Assembly (NCBI RefSeq): GCF_001953875.1
Contig: NZ_MQUR01000002.1
Span: 113,422 to 177,421, forward strand
From: Streptomyces amritsarensis
GTDB taxonomy: Bacteria; Actinomycetota; Actinomycetes; Streptomycetales; Streptomycetaceae
Length of the DNA stretch: 64,000 nucleotides
Direction: 5' to 3'
Below the pieces are notes generated by a model. That model was not told where the DNA came from. It did no database searches and worked only from the letters and a program-made list of their open reading frames with translations. Below, piece by piece: positions 16,030 to 24,705 of this stretch. Position 1 is the first letter of the stretch. Each line of letters opens with the position of its first letter. The position numbers were made by a program, and so were the translations under genes.

Positions 16030-16114
16030 GGCTCCTCCGGAGCGGTGGTCGCGACACGAGTCCGCCCCGGCGGGGCGGCTCCTTCTTCCGGGTCGGGTGC
16101 GCCAGGTCCTGCCC

Positions 16115-17086
16115 TCAGGAGCGGGACGTGCCGAAACGGCGCCGGTACTCGGCGGGCGGCTGGCCCAGGGTGCGCACGAAGGCCCGGCGCAGTGCCTCCG
16201 GGTTCCCGTACCCGCAGGCCCGGGCGATCTGTGCGATCCCTTCCCCGCTCTCCTCCAGCAGCCGCCGGGCGTGTTCCACCCGCACCCGTTCGACGTACCG
16301 GCCGGGCGTGACGCCGGTCTCCGCCCGGAAGGAGCGGGCGAAGTGCCGCGGCGACAGCCGGGCACGGGCGGCGAGGTGCTCGACGCCCAGGTCCTCCCCC
16401 GGATGCTCGGTGATCCACTGCTGCACGTCCCGCAGCGGGTCCCGCCGGGCCGTCTGGGCCGCGAGCTGGGCGCTGAACTGCGCCTGGTTGCCGGGCCTGC
16501 GCAGGAAGACCACCAGGTGGCGGGCGATCGTCAGGGCGACGTCCTGCCCGTGGTCCTCCTCCACCAGCGCCAGCGCGAGGTCGATGCCGGCCGTCACCCC
16601 GGCCGAGGTGGCCACCGGCCCGTCCCGTACGTAGATCGGGTCCGGCTCGACGGCGACCGCCGGGTAGTCCCGCGCCATCCGCTCGCAGGCGTTCCAGTGC
16701 GTCGTGGCGCGCCGCCCGTCCAGCAGCCCCGCCTCGGCCAGCAGCAGTCCTCCCGTGCACACGGAGACCAGCCGCTGCGCTCCGCCCCCGTACGTGCGGA
16801 GCCAGTCGGTGAGCCTGGGCTCGAAGTCCGCCGTGAGGCGTCCCCCGGGCACGAGCACCGTGGTGTCGGGGCCCGGCCGGGCGCCCTCCAGCTCCCCGTC
16901 CGGCACGAGGGTCAGCCCGCTCCCGGTGCGGACGTGCTCCCCGCCCGGAGACACGGTCCGGATCACGTAGCCGGCCCGCCCGGGGAAGTGGGCGAGCGCG
17001 GCGAACACCTCCACCGGGCCGGTCACGTCCAGGCTCTGGACCCCGTCGTAGAGGAGGACGAGGACGGTGCGCGGCGATGACCCCAT
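16115..17086 (-). CDS. GlxA family transcriptional regulator (DJ-1/PfpI plus AraC DNA-binding domain)
   Basis: A 323-residue protein in two parts. Residues 8 to about 190 form a DJ-1/PfpI domain with cysteine in VSVCTGGLLLAEAG. Residues about 215-320 form an AraC-type double HTH (LAARARLSPRHFARSF, IAQIARACGYGNPEALRRAF). Such proteins are activators whose PfpI-like part probably senses a small molecule. ATG at 17084-17086. It is divergent from the ABC-F gene with about 100 bp between. A likely target is the adjacent stand-alone DJ-1 gene, by inference. Confidence 0.92.
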   Translation of the reverse strand: MGSSPRTVLVLLYDGVQSLDVTGPVEVFAALAHFPGRAGYVIRTVSPGGEHVRTGSGLTLVPDGELEGARPGPDTTVLVPGGRLTADFEPRLTDWLRTYGGGAQRLVSVCTGGLLLAEAGLLDGRRATTHWNACERMARDYPAVAVEPDPIYVRDGPVATSAGVTAGIDLALALVEEDHGQDVALTIARHLVVFLRRPGNQAQFSAQLAAQTARRDPLRDVQQWITEHPGEDLGVEHLAARARLSPRHFARSFRAETGVTPGRYVERVRVEHARRLLEESGEGIAQIARACGYGNPEALRRAFVRTLGQPPAEYRRRFGTSRS

Positions 17087-17187
17087 GGCTTCATGGTGTG
17101 CCGCCGCCGAGATGGCCGCAATGACGTGCCTCCCACCTATCCGGCCACGCCGGGGCCCGCTCCGCGCGCCGATAGGATCGGCACATC

Positions 17188-18825
17188 ATGACTGCAACCC
17201 TCGTCGCCAAGAAGCTCACCGCCGCGCACGGTGAGCGCACGCTCTTCGCCGATCTCGACCTCGTCGTCGCGCCCGGCGACGTCATCGGCCTCGTCGGCGT
17301 GAACGGCGCCGGCAAGTCGACCCTGCTGCGCCTGCTCGCCGGACTGGACACCCCCGAGACCGGGGAGCTGCGGCTCTCGCCGCCCACCGCCGCCGTGGGC
17401 CACCTCCCGCAGGAGCCGGAGCGCCGGCCCGAGGAGTCGGTCCGGGACTTCCTGGCCCGGCGTACGGGCGTGGCCGCCGCCCAGGCGGAGCTCGACGCGG
17501 CGACGCAGGGCCTGGTGGACGGGACGCCGGGCGCGGACGACGCCTACGCGAGCGCGCTCGACCGGTGGCTGGACCTCGGCGGCGCCGACCTCGACGAGCG
17601 CGCCGAGGAGGTCGCGGACGACCTCGGCCTGGCGGTCGGCCTCGATCTGCCGATGACGGCGCTGTCCGGCGGACAGGCGGCCCGTGCGGGCCTGGCCTCG
17701 CTCCTCCTCTCCCGCTACGACGTCTTCCTGCTCGACGAGCCCACCAACGACCTGGACCTGGACGGTCTGGAGCGGCTGGAGCGGTTCGTCACGGGGCTGC
17801 GCGCCGGGACCGTCGTGATCAGCCACGACCGTGAGTTCCTGACGCGGACCGTGACCAAGGTGCTCGAACTCGATCTGGCGCAGCAGCAGATCAACCTCTA
17901 CGGCGGCGGCTACGACTCCTACCTGGAGGAGCGCGCACGGGCCCGCAGCCACGCGCGCGAGGAGTTCGACGAGTACGCGGACAAGAAGGCCGCCCTCGAG
18001 GGCCGGGCCCAGATGCAGCGCAACTGGATGGACAAGGGCGTGCGCAACGCCCGCCGCAAGTCCACCGACAACGACAAGATCGGCAAGGCGCTGCGGGGCG
18101 AGTCCAGCGAGAAGCAGGCCGCCAAGGCCCGCCAGACGCAGCGGGCGATCGAGCGGCTGGAGGTCGTCGAGGAGCCGCGCAAGGAGTGGGAGCTGCGCAT
18201 GGAGATCGCGGCGGCCCCGCGCTCGGGCTCCGTGGTGGCGACCCTGCGCGAGGCGGCCGTCAAGCGCGGGGACTTCTCCTTCGGCCCGGCCAGCCTGCAG
18301 ATCGACTGGGCGGACCGGGTGGCGATCACCGGGGCCAACGGCGCCGGCAAGTCCACCCTCCTCGCGATGCTCCTGGGCCGGCTGGCCCCGGACTCCGGCT
18401 CGGCCACCCTCGGCTCCGGCGTCCTGGTCGGCGAGGTCGACCAGGCCCGCGGCCTGTTCCTCGGGGGCGAACCGCTGCTGGAGGCGTTCTGCGCGGCCGT
18501 CCCCGACACCGAGCCCGCCGAAGTACGCACCCTGCTGGCGAAGTTCGGCCTCAAGGCGGCGCACGTCCTGCGTCCGGCGGCGACCCTCTCCCCCGGTGAG
18601 CGCACCCGTGCCGCTCTCGCGCTGCTCCAGGGCCGCGGGGTGAACCTGCTGGTCCTGGACGAGCCGACCAACCACCTCGACCTGTCGGCGATCGAGCAGC
18701 TGGAGTCCGCGCTGGAGTCCTACGAGGGAACCCTCCTGCTGGTCACGCACGACCGCCGGATGCTCGACGCGGTCCAGGTGACCCGCCGCCTGGAAGTCTC
18801 CGGCGGCAAGGTCACCGAGGTCTAG
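17188..18825 (+). CDS. ABC-F family ATPase (ribosome-associated)
   Basis: A 545-residue soluble protein with two ABC ATPase domains and no membrane part. Walker A motifs are GVNGAGKST (37-45) and GANGAGKST in the second half, Walker B/D-loops are LLDEPTNDLDL and VLDEPTNHLDL, and there is a charged linker (EEFDEYADKKAALEGRAQ) between domains. ABC-F proteins act on the ribosome E site in translation or antibiotic protection. The long Lys/Arg/Glu-rich linker is typical of them. Whether this one gives resistance cannot be told from sequence. Single gene; no leader ORF is apparent. Confidence 0.93.
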   Translation: MTATLVAKKLTAAHGERTLFADLDLVVAPGDVIGLVGVNGAGKSTLLRLLAGLDTPETGELRLSPPTAAVGHLPQEPERRPEESVRDFLARRTGVAAAQAELDAATQGLVDGTPGADDAYASALDRWLDLGGADLDERAEEVADDLGLAVGLDLPMTALSGGQAARAGLASLLLSRYDVFLLDEPTNDLDLDGLERLERFVTGLRAGTVVISHDREFLTRTVTKVLELDLAQQQINLYGGGYDSYLEERARARSHAREEFDEYADKKAALEGRAQMQRNWMDKGVRNARRKSTDNDKIGKALRGESSEKQAAKARQTQRAIERLEVVEEPRKEWELRMEIAAAPRSGSVVATLREAAVKRGDFSFGPASLQIDWADRVAITGANGAGKSTLLAMLLGRLAPDSGSATLGSGVLVGEVDQARGLFLGGEPLLEAFCAAVPDTEPAEVRTLLAKFGLKAAHVLRPAATLSPGERTRAALALLQGRGVNLLVLDEPTNHLDLSAIEQLESALESYEGTLLLVTHDRRMLDAVQVTRRLEVSGGKVTEV

Positions 18826-18966
18826 GGAGCCGGGCGGCTGCCGAGGGGTCCCGCCGGGCACGGCGTTCACGCGCCTCGGGCACCGGCAGGCCGACGGGGA
18901 CGGCGTACGCCTCGGCGGGCGGCAGTCCGGACGCCGGGGCCCGGCGGGACCGCTCCACGGGCCGGT

Positions 18967-19746
18967 TCAGGCGGGCGGCCCTGCGGGGGCCCGGCGCTTG
19001 CGGGCCATCTTCCGGGCGACGAACGTGCGCGGGAGGTGGCGGGCGGCGAAGGCGTAGGCCTGGTAGCGGCGGCCGGTGATGCTGACCGGGCGGCGCAGGG
19101 CGAGGTCCCTCAGCGCCTGCTCGACGACGGCCTGCGGTTCCAGCCAGACCTCGTCGCGCAGCGCGCTGACGTCCATCCCGGCGCGTTCCTGGAACTCGGT
19201 GCGGGTGAAGCCGGGGACGACGGCCAGCACCCGGACGTTGTAGGGCTCCATGTCCACCCGGAGGGACTCGCTGAACGCGGTGACCCAGGCCTTGGCGGCC
19301 CCGTAGGTGCCCGTGGGCAGCAGTCCGGCCACCGAGGAGACGTTGACGACGGCTCCGCGGCGGCGCTCGCGCAGCCCGGGCAGCGCGGCGTGGGTGAGCC
19401 GCAGCGGGACCTTGACGAGGAGGTCGAGCATCCGCTCCTCGTCCTCGACGGGGTTGTACGGGAAGGGCGCGGGGAGCCCGAAGCCCGCGTTGTTGACCAG
19501 GATGTCCACGGGCCGGGCCCGGTCGGCGAGCCGCTCGGCGACGGCCGCGAGGCCCGCCGGGTCCAGCAGGTCGGCGGGCAGCACCTCGCAGGCGGTGCCG
19601 TACTCGTGGGCCAGGGCGCCGGCGACGGCGCCCAGCCGGTCCTTGTCGCGGGCGACGAGGACCAGGTCGCAGCCCTTGGCGGCGAATCCCCGGGCGAAGG
19701 CGGCGCCCAGTCCGCCGCTGGCTCCGGTGATCAGTACGGTGGTCAC
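18967..19746 (-). CDS. Short-chain dehydrogenase/reductase
   Basis: A 259-residue classical SDR with NAD(P)-binding TGASGGLGAAFA (about residues 8-19), NNAG (about 90), and catalytic S-Y-K as NVSSVAGLLPTGTYGAAKA. The C-terminal tail is basic (RKMARKRRAP). The GTG at 19744-19746 overlaps the stop of the upstream membrane-protein gene (GTGA), so they are translationally coupled. Substrate unknown; its operon with an ImmA-like protease and a seven-helix-type protein is unusual. Confidence 0.9.
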   Translation of the reverse strand: MTTVLITGASGGLGAAFARGFAAKGCDLVLVARDKDRLGAVAGALAHEYGTACEVLPADLLDPAGLAAVAERLADRARPVDILVNNAGFGLPAPFPYNPVEDEERMLDLLVKVPLRLTHAALPGLRERRRGAVVNVSSVAGLLPTGTYGAAKAWVTAFSESLRVDMEPYNVRVLAVVPGFTRTEFQERAGMDVSALRDEVWLEPQAVVEQALRDLALRRPVSITGRRYQAYAFAARHLPRTFVARKMARKRRAPAGPPA

Positions 19747-20930
19747 GGCGCTTTCACTTCCTCGGTGGTGGCCGGCGAGGCGTAGGCCTCGGCGACGTCG
19801 ACGAGGAACCGCGCCTCGTCGGCCAGGTCCCCGCCTTCGTTCGAACTCTGGATGGCCGCGGGCAGTTCCAGCCCGGCCGCCTCGCCCGGCCGCCCGGGCA
19901 GTCCGGCGAGTTTGGCCCGCCGTGCGTCCTTCAGTACGCGGGCCAGCGCGGCCGCGGTGCGCCGCTGCTCGGGGATCCCGCGGTCGGCGGCCCGGCCGCG
20001 GGCCTGCTCCAGGGCGCCCGGCCGGACGTATTCCCCCAGGATCAAGATGGCGTCGCGCGTCTCGATGACCTTGCGGTAGACCAGCAGGTTGCGCGGGACC
20101 GGCGGCCACAGCAGCTCCACCACCCGGCCCGAGCGCGGCTTGTTGAGGGCCACGTGCGGGACCGCCTCGACCAGGTCGCGCCACAGCGGCCACAGCCGCC
20201 ACGCGGTGGCGGTGTCGGCGAAGGTGCTGCGGAGGGTGAACAGGGTGGGCACGAGGATCGCGGCGGCGCGCAGCAGGCCGTGCAGGTTCATCAGCAGCGG
20301 AAGGGCGGGCATCGCCCAGGTGTTGGCGAACAGCGCCTTGGCCAGGTAGGCCAGCCAGAACAGTCCGGCGAGCGCGGTGCCGAGGCCGAAGAGGCGCAGG
20401 CCCGCGGCCAGTCCCCGGCTCTCGGTGCGCCGGCTGTAGCGCCAGCACAGGGCCACGCACACGGCGTTGGCGATCACGTGGGCGGAGATCAGCACGAGCC
20501 AGTACGCGAGGGACGGCACGGGGTCGCCGACCGGGGGCATGGCGTGGGTGCCGTGGCCGGGCGCGGCGGCGTCCAGGGCGACGAGCGCGGTCAGCCAGGC
20601 CGCGGTGGCGGCGCAGGAGGCGAGTCGCAGGCGGCGGCCGCGGGTGGCGGCGGCGACGAAGTAGAGGACCGCGCCCGCGGACAGCACCCCGATGAGGTTG
20701 CGGACGAGGCCGATGGTGTGGGCGTAGCCGGCGCCGCGGGTCATCGCGTAGGAGACGACGTCCGGAAGGTTCAGGGTCATCGCCGCGGCGGCGGTCGCGA
20801 CGGCCAGCCACAGGCCGCGCTGCTGGGGCGAGCGCAGGGCGCCCGGGGCGCGCAGAAGGACGGCGAGCCACAGGCAGACCATGCTCGGGACGGCGAGCCA
20901 GTTGCCGAAGTCGGTGAGGTCAGCCGCCAT
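19743..20930 (-). CDS. MAB_1171c-type putative membrane protein
   Basis: A 395-residue protein with about seven hydrophobic segments in its first 230 residues (for example FGNWLAVPSMVCLWLAVLL and LAYWLVLISAHVIANAVCVAL), then a soluble C-terminal domain of about 160 residues. It resembles the family annotated MAB_1171c putative transporter (DUF6545-like) in actinobacteria. No transport motif is visible. The ATG at 20928-20930 overlaps the protease gene by 11 bp. The constant pairing with a small metalloprotease suggests a signalling role, but that is inference. Confidence 0.75.
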   Translation of the reverse strand: MAADLTDFGNWLAVPSMVCLWLAVLLRAPGALRSPQQRGLWLAVATAAAAMTLNLPDVVSYAMTRGAGYAHTIGLVRNLIGVLSAGAVLYFVAAATRGRRLRLASCAATAAWLTALVALDAAAPGHGTHAMPPVGDPVPSLAYWLVLISAHVIANAVCVALCWRYSRRTESRGLAAGLRLFGLGTALAGLFWLAYLAKALFANTWAMPALPLLMNLHGLLRAAAILVPTLFTLRSTFADTATAWRLWPLWRDLVEAVPHVALNKPRSGRVVELLWPPVPRNLLVYRKVIETRDAILILGEYVRPGALEQARGRAADRGIPEQRRTAAALARVLKDARRAKLAGLPGRPGEAAGLELPAAIQSSNEGGDLADEARFLVDVAEAYASPATTEEVKAP

Positions 20931-21420
20931 CGGTGCCCCGCGCGTACCCCATGGCGGACTCCAGCCGGGCCAGGGTGCCGCGGCCTTGCGCGGGGGTGCG
21001 CGGGCCGGCGTTCGCGGTGCGGATGCGGATCATGCTCGCGAGCATCTCGGCCTCCTGCTCCTGGCGGGTGGTGTAGTTGGTGCGGCCGAGCACGACGGGG
21101 GCGTGGCCGTCGCTCTCCTCGCCCTCCAGCGAGTGGTGCCCGAAGAGGATGTGGCCGAGCTCGTGGAGGACGATGTGCTCCCGGTGCAGCGGGGTGGTCT
21201 GCGCCTCGTAGAAGACGTAGTCGATGCTGGCGGTGCCCACCCACAGGCCGCAGACCCCGGATTCCGCCGCCTCCTTGGGCAGGGGGTGGAGCCGGATGGG
21301 GCGGCCGCGCTGCTCCGCAATCCGCCGGCACAGGACGTCCAGGGAGAACGGGTGGGTCAGATCCAGATGGCCGAGAATGTTCTCGCACCTTTTGCGAATG
21401 CTGAGTTGCCGGTGGGACAT
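20920..21420 (-). CDS. ImmA/IrrE-like (toxin/ParH-like) metallopeptidase domain protein
   Basis: A 166-residue protein with the zinc-binding HELGHILFGHH (HExxH at about residues 83-87), typical of ImmA/IrrE peptidases that cleave XRE-type repressors. The ATG at 21418-21420 has GAGGG about 6 nt upstream; the longer frame to 21576 lacks homology. It opens the operon with the MAB_1171c-type protein and the SDR. No XRE gene lies beside it, though one is common next to such proteases, so its target is either encoded elsewhere or missing. Confidence 0.8.
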   Translation of the reverse strand: MSHRQLSIRKRCENILGHLDLTHPFSLDVLCRRIAEQRGRPIRLHPLPKEAAESGVCGLWVGTASIDYVFYEAQTTPLHREHIVLHELGHILFGHHSLEGEESDGHAPVVLGRTNYTTRQEQEAEMLASMIRIRTANAGPRTPAQGRGTLARLESAMGYARGTDGG

Positions 21421-21540
21421 GTGATCCCTCTTCGGACCCTTTCCGGGGCAGCGTCGGTAGGCGTGTGTGGGCATGGGCATGACGTCCTGTGCCTTCAAGG
21501 CGGCCTCGGGCAATGCAGTCCTGAGGGGGGAAACACGGAA

Positions 21541-21566
21541 GCCCGTTCGCCGGGTGACGAACGGGC
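21541..21566. terminator. Hairpin in the gap between tex and the ImmA-like gene
   Basis: Perfect 9-bp arms GCCCGTTCG (21541-21549) and CGAACGGGC (21558-21566), 8-nt loop. On the minus strand a T-rich tail (TTCCGTGTTTCC) follows, fitting termination of leftward tex transcripts before the ImmA operon. A second small dyad, GTCCCC...GGGGAAC, is at about 21611-21627. The rest of 21421-21724 shows no gene. Confidence 0.65.
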
Positions 21567-21724
21567 GTTCCACCATGCCTACAGATCTTGTACGGGAGTT
21601 GGCAAGGAAAGTCCCCAGGTGGGGAACCTATTCGGCCATCGCGTACGAGGTCCTTCACGCGCCGGGTGGCCTGGGGCCGCCCCTGGCCGTGCGCAATCCC
21701 TTCCGCACGGCCCGACGCCGGGTG

Positions 21725-24154
21725 TCAGCGGTTGCGGCGCTCCTCGCCTCCGGTGAGGCCGGCTCGGCGCAGCGCGTCGGCCATCGCGCTGTTCGCGGGC
21801 GCGGGTGCCGCGCCGCCCTGCCGCCCGCCCCGGCCGCCGCTCTGGCCCTGGCCGCGCTCGCCCTGGTTCCTGCCGCCGCCCTGGCCGGCCGCTCCGCCGC
21901 GCTGCTGCGGGGGACGGCCGCCGCCGCGCCGCTCCTCGCGCTGGCGCGGGGCGCCGGCGCCGCGCTCCGCGCCGGGCTCGTCCTCCAGGCGCAGGGTCAG
22001 CGAGATCCGCTTGCGCGGGATGTCCACGTCCATGACCTTGACGCGGACGATGTCGCCCGGCTTGACGACGTCCCGGGGGTCCTTGACGAAGTTCTTCGAC
22101 AGCGCCGAGACGTGCGCCAGGCCGTCCTGGTGGACGCCGATGTCGATGAAGGCGCCGAAGGCGGCCACGTTGGTGACCACGCCCTCCAGGATCATCCCGG
22201 GGGCCAGGTCGCCGATCTTCTCGACGCCCTCCTTGAAGGTCGCCGTCTTGAAGGCCGGACGCGGGTCGCGGCCGGGCTTCTCCAGCTCGCGCAGGATGTC
22301 GGTGACGGTGGGCAGGCCGAAGGCCTCGGTGACGAACTGCTCGGGGCGCAGGGAGCGCAGGACCCCGGTGTTGCCGATCAGCGCGGCCACCTCGCCGCCC
22401 GCCGTCTTGCCCATCGCCCGGACCACCGGGTAGGCCTCGGGGTGCACGGCCGAGGCGTCCAGCGGGTCGTCCCCGCCGCGGATCCGCAGGAAGCCCGCGC
22501 ACTGCTCGTACGCCTTGGGGCCGAGCCGGGCCACGTCCTTGAGGCCCTTGCGGCTGCGGAAGGGGCCGTTGGCATCGCGGTGGGCGACGATGTTCTCGGC
22601 GAGGGTCCCGCTGATGCCGGAGACCCGCGAGAGCAGTGGCGCGGAGGCGGTGTTGACGTCCACGCCGACGCCGTTCACGCAGTCCTCGACCACCGCGTCG
22701 AGGGAGCGGGACAGCTTCACCTCGGACAGGTCGTGCTGGTACTGGCCGACGCCGATCGACTTCGGGTCGATCTTGACCAGCTCGGCGAGGGGGTCCTGCA
22801 GGCGGCGGGCGATGGAGACCGCGCCGCGCAGCGACACGTCCATGCCGGGCAGTTCCTGCGAGGCGAAGGCGGAGGCCGAGTACACGGAGGCGCCCGCCTC
22901 CGAGACCATCACCTTGGTGAGCCCCAGCTCCGGATGGCGGGAGATGAGGTCCCCGGCCAGCTTGTCGGTCTCGCGGGAGGCGGTGCCGTTGCCGATGGCG
23001 ACCAGCTCGACCGCGTGCTCCTTGGCGAGGCGGGCCAGCTTCGCGAGGGACTCGTCCCACTTGTTGGCGGGCACGTGCGGGTGGATGACGTCGGTGGCCA
23101 CGACCTTGCCGGTGGCGTCCACGACGGCGACCTTCACGCCGGTGCGGAAGCCCGGGTCGAGGCCGAGGGTGGCGCGGGTGCCGGCGGGCGCCGCGAGCAG
23201 CAGGTCGCGCAGGTTCGACGCGAAGACCCGTACGGCCTCGTCCTCGGCGGCCTGGCGCAGCCGCGTCCGCAGGTCGATGCCGAGGTGCACCTGGATCTTG
23301 GTGCGCCAGCACCAGCGGACGGTGTCCGCGAGCCACTTGTCCCCGGGGCGGCCGCGATCCGCGACGCCGAAGCGGCGCGCGATCATGCCCTCGTAGGTGG
23401 AGGGGCCGGGGGTGTCGGCGTCCTCGGGGGCCTCGGGTTCCAGGTTGAGGTCGAGGACGTCCTCCTTCTCGCCGCGGAGCATGGCGAGGACGCGGTGCGA
23501 GGGCAGCGCCGTGAACGGCTCGGCGAAGTCGAAATAGTCGGCGAACTTGGCGCCGGCCTCCTCCTTGCCCTCGCGGACCTTCGCGGCGAGCCGGCCGCGG
23601 CCCCACATGCGCTCGCGGAGCTCGCCGATCAGGTCGGCGTCCTCGGCGAACCGCTCGGTGAGGATGGCGCGGGCGCCCTCCAGGGCGGCCGCCGGGTCGG
23701 CGACGCCCCGGTCGGCGTCGACGAACGCGGCCGCCGCGGCGGCCGGGTCCACCGACGGATCGGCCAGCAGGCCGTCCGCGAGCGGTTCCAGACCGGCCTC
23801 GCGGGCGATCTGCGCCTTGGTGCGGCGCTTGGGCTTGAAGGGCAGGTAGATGTCCTCCAGGCGCGCCTTGGTGTCGGCCGCGTTGATCCGGGCCTCCAGC
23901 TCCGCGTCGAGCTTGCCCTGCTCCCGCACGGAGTCCAGGATCGCCGCGCGCCGGTCCTCCAGCTCGCGCAGATACCTCAGCCGCTCCTCGAGGGTGCGCA
24001 GCTGGGCGTCGTCGAGCATCTCGGTCGCTTCCTTGCGGTAGCGCGCGATGAACGGCACGGTGGAGCCGCCGTCGAGCAGCTCGACGGCGGCCTTGACCTG
24101 CCGCTCCCGTACGCCGAGCTCTTCGGCGATCCTGCCTTCGATGGACATCGTCAC
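21725..24154 (-). CDS. tex: Tex family RNA-binding transcription accessory protein
   Basis: An 809-residue protein with the Tex layout. There is an N-terminal helical domain (IEGRIAEELGVRERQVKAA; TVPFIARYRKEAT), a YqgF/RNase H-like domain (ATLGLDPGFRTGVKVAVVD), helix-hairpin-helix segments, and an S1 domain near residues 640-710 (PGMILEGVVTNVAAFGAFID). The last 80 residues are a Gly/Arg/Gln-rich disordered tail (RGGRQGG), probably RNA-binding. Tex binds nucleic acid and influences transcription and stress survival. Start: GTG at 24154; ATG at 24148 is equally possible. Ribosome site weak. Confidence 0.95.
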   Translation of the reverse strand: MTMSIEGRIAEELGVRERQVKAAVELLDGGSTVPFIARYRKEATEMLDDAQLRTLEERLRYLRELEDRRAAILDSVREQGKLDAELEARINAADTKARLEDIYLPFKPKRRTKAQIAREAGLEPLADGLLADPSVDPAAAAAAFVDADRGVADPAAALEGARAILTERFAEDADLIGELRERMWGRGRLAAKVREGKEEAGAKFADYFDFAEPFTALPSHRVLAMLRGEKEDVLDLNLEPEAPEDADTPGPSTYEGMIARRFGVADRGRPGDKWLADTVRWCWRTKIQVHLGIDLRTRLRQAAEDEAVRVFASNLRDLLLAAPAGTRATLGLDPGFRTGVKVAVVDATGKVVATDVIHPHVPANKWDESLAKLARLAKEHAVELVAIGNGTASRETDKLAGDLISRHPELGLTKVMVSEAGASVYSASAFASQELPGMDVSLRGAVSIARRLQDPLAELVKIDPKSIGVGQYQHDLSEVKLSRSLDAVVEDCVNGVGVDVNTASAPLLSRVSGISGTLAENIVAHRDANGPFRSRKGLKDVARLGPKAYEQCAGFLRIRGGDDPLDASAVHPEAYPVVRAMGKTAGGEVAALIGNTGVLRSLRPEQFVTEAFGLPTVTDILRELEKPGRDPRPAFKTATFKEGVEKIGDLAPGMILEGVVTNVAAFGAFIDIGVHQDGLAHVSALSKNFVKDPRDVVKPGDIVRVKVMDVDIPRKRISLTLRLEDEPGAERGAGAPRQREERRGGGRPPQQRGGAAGQGGGRNQGERGQGQSGGRGGRQGGAAPAPANSAMADALRRAGLTGGEERRNR

Positions 24155-24238
24155 GATCGGGTCCCGCCTGCCTTCGTTTGCACTGGAAGGCTGCCAATTG
24201 TGGCAGGTGGTGGCGGCGGACCGCGGGAGCCCTGCCCG

Positions 24239-24409
24239 TCAGGCCCTGCGCATGAGGTCCCCTGGGAAGGCCCCGGCGGTCACGGCCTTGGCGGCGAGGG
24301 CGCCGCCGAGCCCGGTGAGGCGGGCCGGGCCGTCCGCGCCGAGGTGCTCGCAGGGTGCGGCGTCGAGGCGGTCGGCGTAGCTCTCCAGCCGCTCGCGCAG
24401 GGCGCCGGG
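24239..24409 (-). pseudogene. Possible remnant or non-canonically started small ORF
   Basis: A minus-strand frame ending at the TGA 24239-24241 reads protein-like text (RERLESYADRLDAAPCEHLG, then GLGGALAAKAVTAGAFP) but has no ATG or GTG upstream before low-complexity sequence and a stop; only CTG codons are available. It sits just upstream of tex. It may be the decayed C terminus of a small gene or one with an unusual start. I do not recognise it. Confidence 0.3.
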
Positions 24410-24705
24410 CGGCGCGGCGGGTGTGGACCGGCGTCGATCCGGACGTTCCCGCGGGCGGGGCCGGGGAGTACGGCGGGGGTTCGGGGCGGGGCGGTGGGCG
24501 GTCGGGCCGCAGGCCGGGGCGGGTACGGCCGGGGCGGACGGGCCCGCGCGGGCGGGTCAGGACCGTTCCACGTGCGGACACGTGACGGCCGAATGGCGAT
24601 CGTGTGACAGCAGGGGCCATGGACATGACCTGAGCGGCCAGGGGTGAATACGGTCGAGCGACGACCTTGAACCGAGCTGTCTCCCCTACCCACTTGGAGT
24701 CATTC
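24410..24705. other. GC-rich intergenic region upstream of the M1 aminopeptidase
   Basis: About 300 bp of very GC-rich, repetitive G-rich sequence to 24560, then more ordinary sequence leading into the aminopeptidase start. I see no convincing gene. The GGAG ribosome site of the following gene is at 24696-24699. A promoter is presumably at about 24600-24660. Confidence 0.4.

Noticed and set aside
21467..24607. 1046-codon open frame antisense to tex
   Set aside because: It is the opposite-strand shadow of a highly conserved gene; its translation is Gly/Val/Asp/Arg low-complexity without domains.
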